6,910 nt of DNA from assembly GCA_938008005.1 (NCBI GenBank), contig CALLLZ010000086.1, positions 1 through 6,910 of the forward strand, in the 5' to 3' direction. Made by a program: the position numbers and the translations under genes. This DNA comes from an uncultured Marinicella sp. Lineage in GTDB: Bacteria > Pseudomonadota > Gammaproteobacteria > Xanthomonadales > Marinicellaceae. Shown piece by piece: positions 6,371-6,910 of the stretch. Below the pieces are notes generated by a model that was given only the letters and a program-made list of their open reading frames with translations, was not told the DNA's origin and did not search any database. The number at the start of each line of letters is the position of its first letter. Positions within the stretch are counted from its first letter, which is position 1.

Positions 6371-6910
6371 TTACCAATGCACACCTTTCATTAAACTGGC
6401 AAAAGCCATCTGCTCGGGCGAAACCTCACGTGGCTTACCGCTGGTATCACCTTTGGCTGCCGATGAATCAGGAAACATATTAAATGCAGTGTTCATCATA
6501 ACTTCCATCGACTTGGGAGCCACCGCGTGCATAACTTGAGCAAACACACCTAATCTTGTTGCCACCCGTTGTGGGCGTCTAATGATAGCATCTTTAATAA
6601 ACAAGGCTGATTCTTCAGGCGATATGGTCGGCACATTGTTATACATCTTTGTTGGAGCGATCATTGGCGTTCTTACTAAAGGCATATTGATGGTTGTAAA
6701 TGCCACATTCAAATCATTGTATTCAGCTGCTGCACATCGAGCAAATGCATCCAAGGCAGCTTTTGATGCCACATAAGCAGAAAAACGAGGTGCGTTGGTC
6801 AAAACACCAATGGAAGAAATATTGATTACATGACCTGACCTGCGTTCTGACATGCCAGGCAAGAAACCCATTATCAAACGCAATGATCCAAAGTAATTCA
6901 AATCCATGGT
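6371..6910 (-). CDS. Short-chain dehydrogenase/reductase, C-terminal part (fatty acyl-CoA reductase-like); 5' end beyond the window
   Basis: The 179 visible residues are the second half of a Rossmann-fold NAD(P)H-dependent reductase. Counting from the methionine at 6907, they show NYFG (4-7), the catalytic serine in INISSIGV (S32) and the YVASK active site (Y45, K49), followed by a substrate-binding region (INMPLVRTPM) and a C-terminal tail ending in GVHW. The frame stays open to the right edge, and the methionine at 6907 sits where SDR proteins have an internal helix, so it is not the true start; the cofactor glycine motif lies outside. APRFSAYVASKAALDAF, NMPLVRTPMIAPTKMYNNVP and FPDSSAA closely match my memory of the C-terminal domain of long acyl-CoA reductases of Marinobacter and mycobacteria (about 650 residues, two reductase domains). 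That would mean reduction of a fatty acyl-CoA to aldehyde or alcohol, but this is inference. It ends 97 bp before exbB; the sequence does not show cotranscription. Confidence 0.85.
   Translation of the reverse strand, partial: TMDLNYFGSLRLIMGFLPGMSERRSGHVINISSIGVLTNAPRFSAYVASKAALDAFARCAAAEYNDLNVAFTTINMPLVRTPMIAPTKMYNNVPTISPEESALFIKDAIIRRPQRVATRLGVFAQVMHAVAPKSMEVMMNTAFNMFPDSSAAKGDTSGKPREVSPEQMAFASLMKGVHW

Noticed and set aside
1..6910. CRISPR array, tRNA or rRNA gene, transposase, toxin-antitoxin or defence cassette
   Set aside because: None was seen on either strand; apart from the left 107 bases, every stretch is accounted for by housekeeping or envelope genes or by gaps of 114 bp or less.

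Overview
This window looks like a piece of a gammaproteobacterial chromosome of about 40% G+C (by eye). It carries six protein genes, all on the minus strand, so transcription runs from right to left. AlaS, MsbA, LpxK and KdsB all resemble their gammaproteobacterial counterparts, and the order exbB-exbD-msbA-lpxK-kdsB is known from that class. The envelope genes imply a Gram-negative cell making Kdo-containing LPS.

Layout in transcription order: (1) 6910-6371 is the C-terminal half of a short-chain dehydrogenase, cut by the window edge. It most resembles the C-terminal reductase domain of long fatty acyl-CoA reductase-type proteins. (2) After a 97 bp gap, 6273-1694 is a tightly packed envelope operon: exbB (GTG start), exbD, msbA (TTG start), lpxK and kdsB. 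Three of its junctions overlap (4, 14 and 4 bp) and the fourth gap is 36 bp. ExbB/ExbD form a proton-driven motor pair. LpxK phosphorylates the lipid A precursor, KdsB activates Kdo for transfer to lipid A, and MsbA flips the lipid A-core across the inner membrane. (3) After a 114 bp gap with a plausible sigma70-type promoter, alaS starts at 1579 and runs left.

The one truly odd place is the left edge. AlaS homology is uninterrupted for about 491 residues and stops at about position 107, just inside the editing domain. The remaining 107 bases are about 21% G+C, do not continue AlaS, and read better on the plus strand as the end-open fragment of a different protein. That fragment loosely resembles the lysine beta-hairpin and helix of a tyrosine-recombinase-like protein of the kind seen in AT-rich viruses. 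The likeliest explanation is an assembly chimera at a contig end; a real insertion or rearrangement in alaS is the alternative.

Apart from that junction I see no sign of an undescribed system. There are no tRNA or rRNA genes, no CRISPR array and no recognisable insertion sequence, and no stretch over 300 bp lacks a gene.
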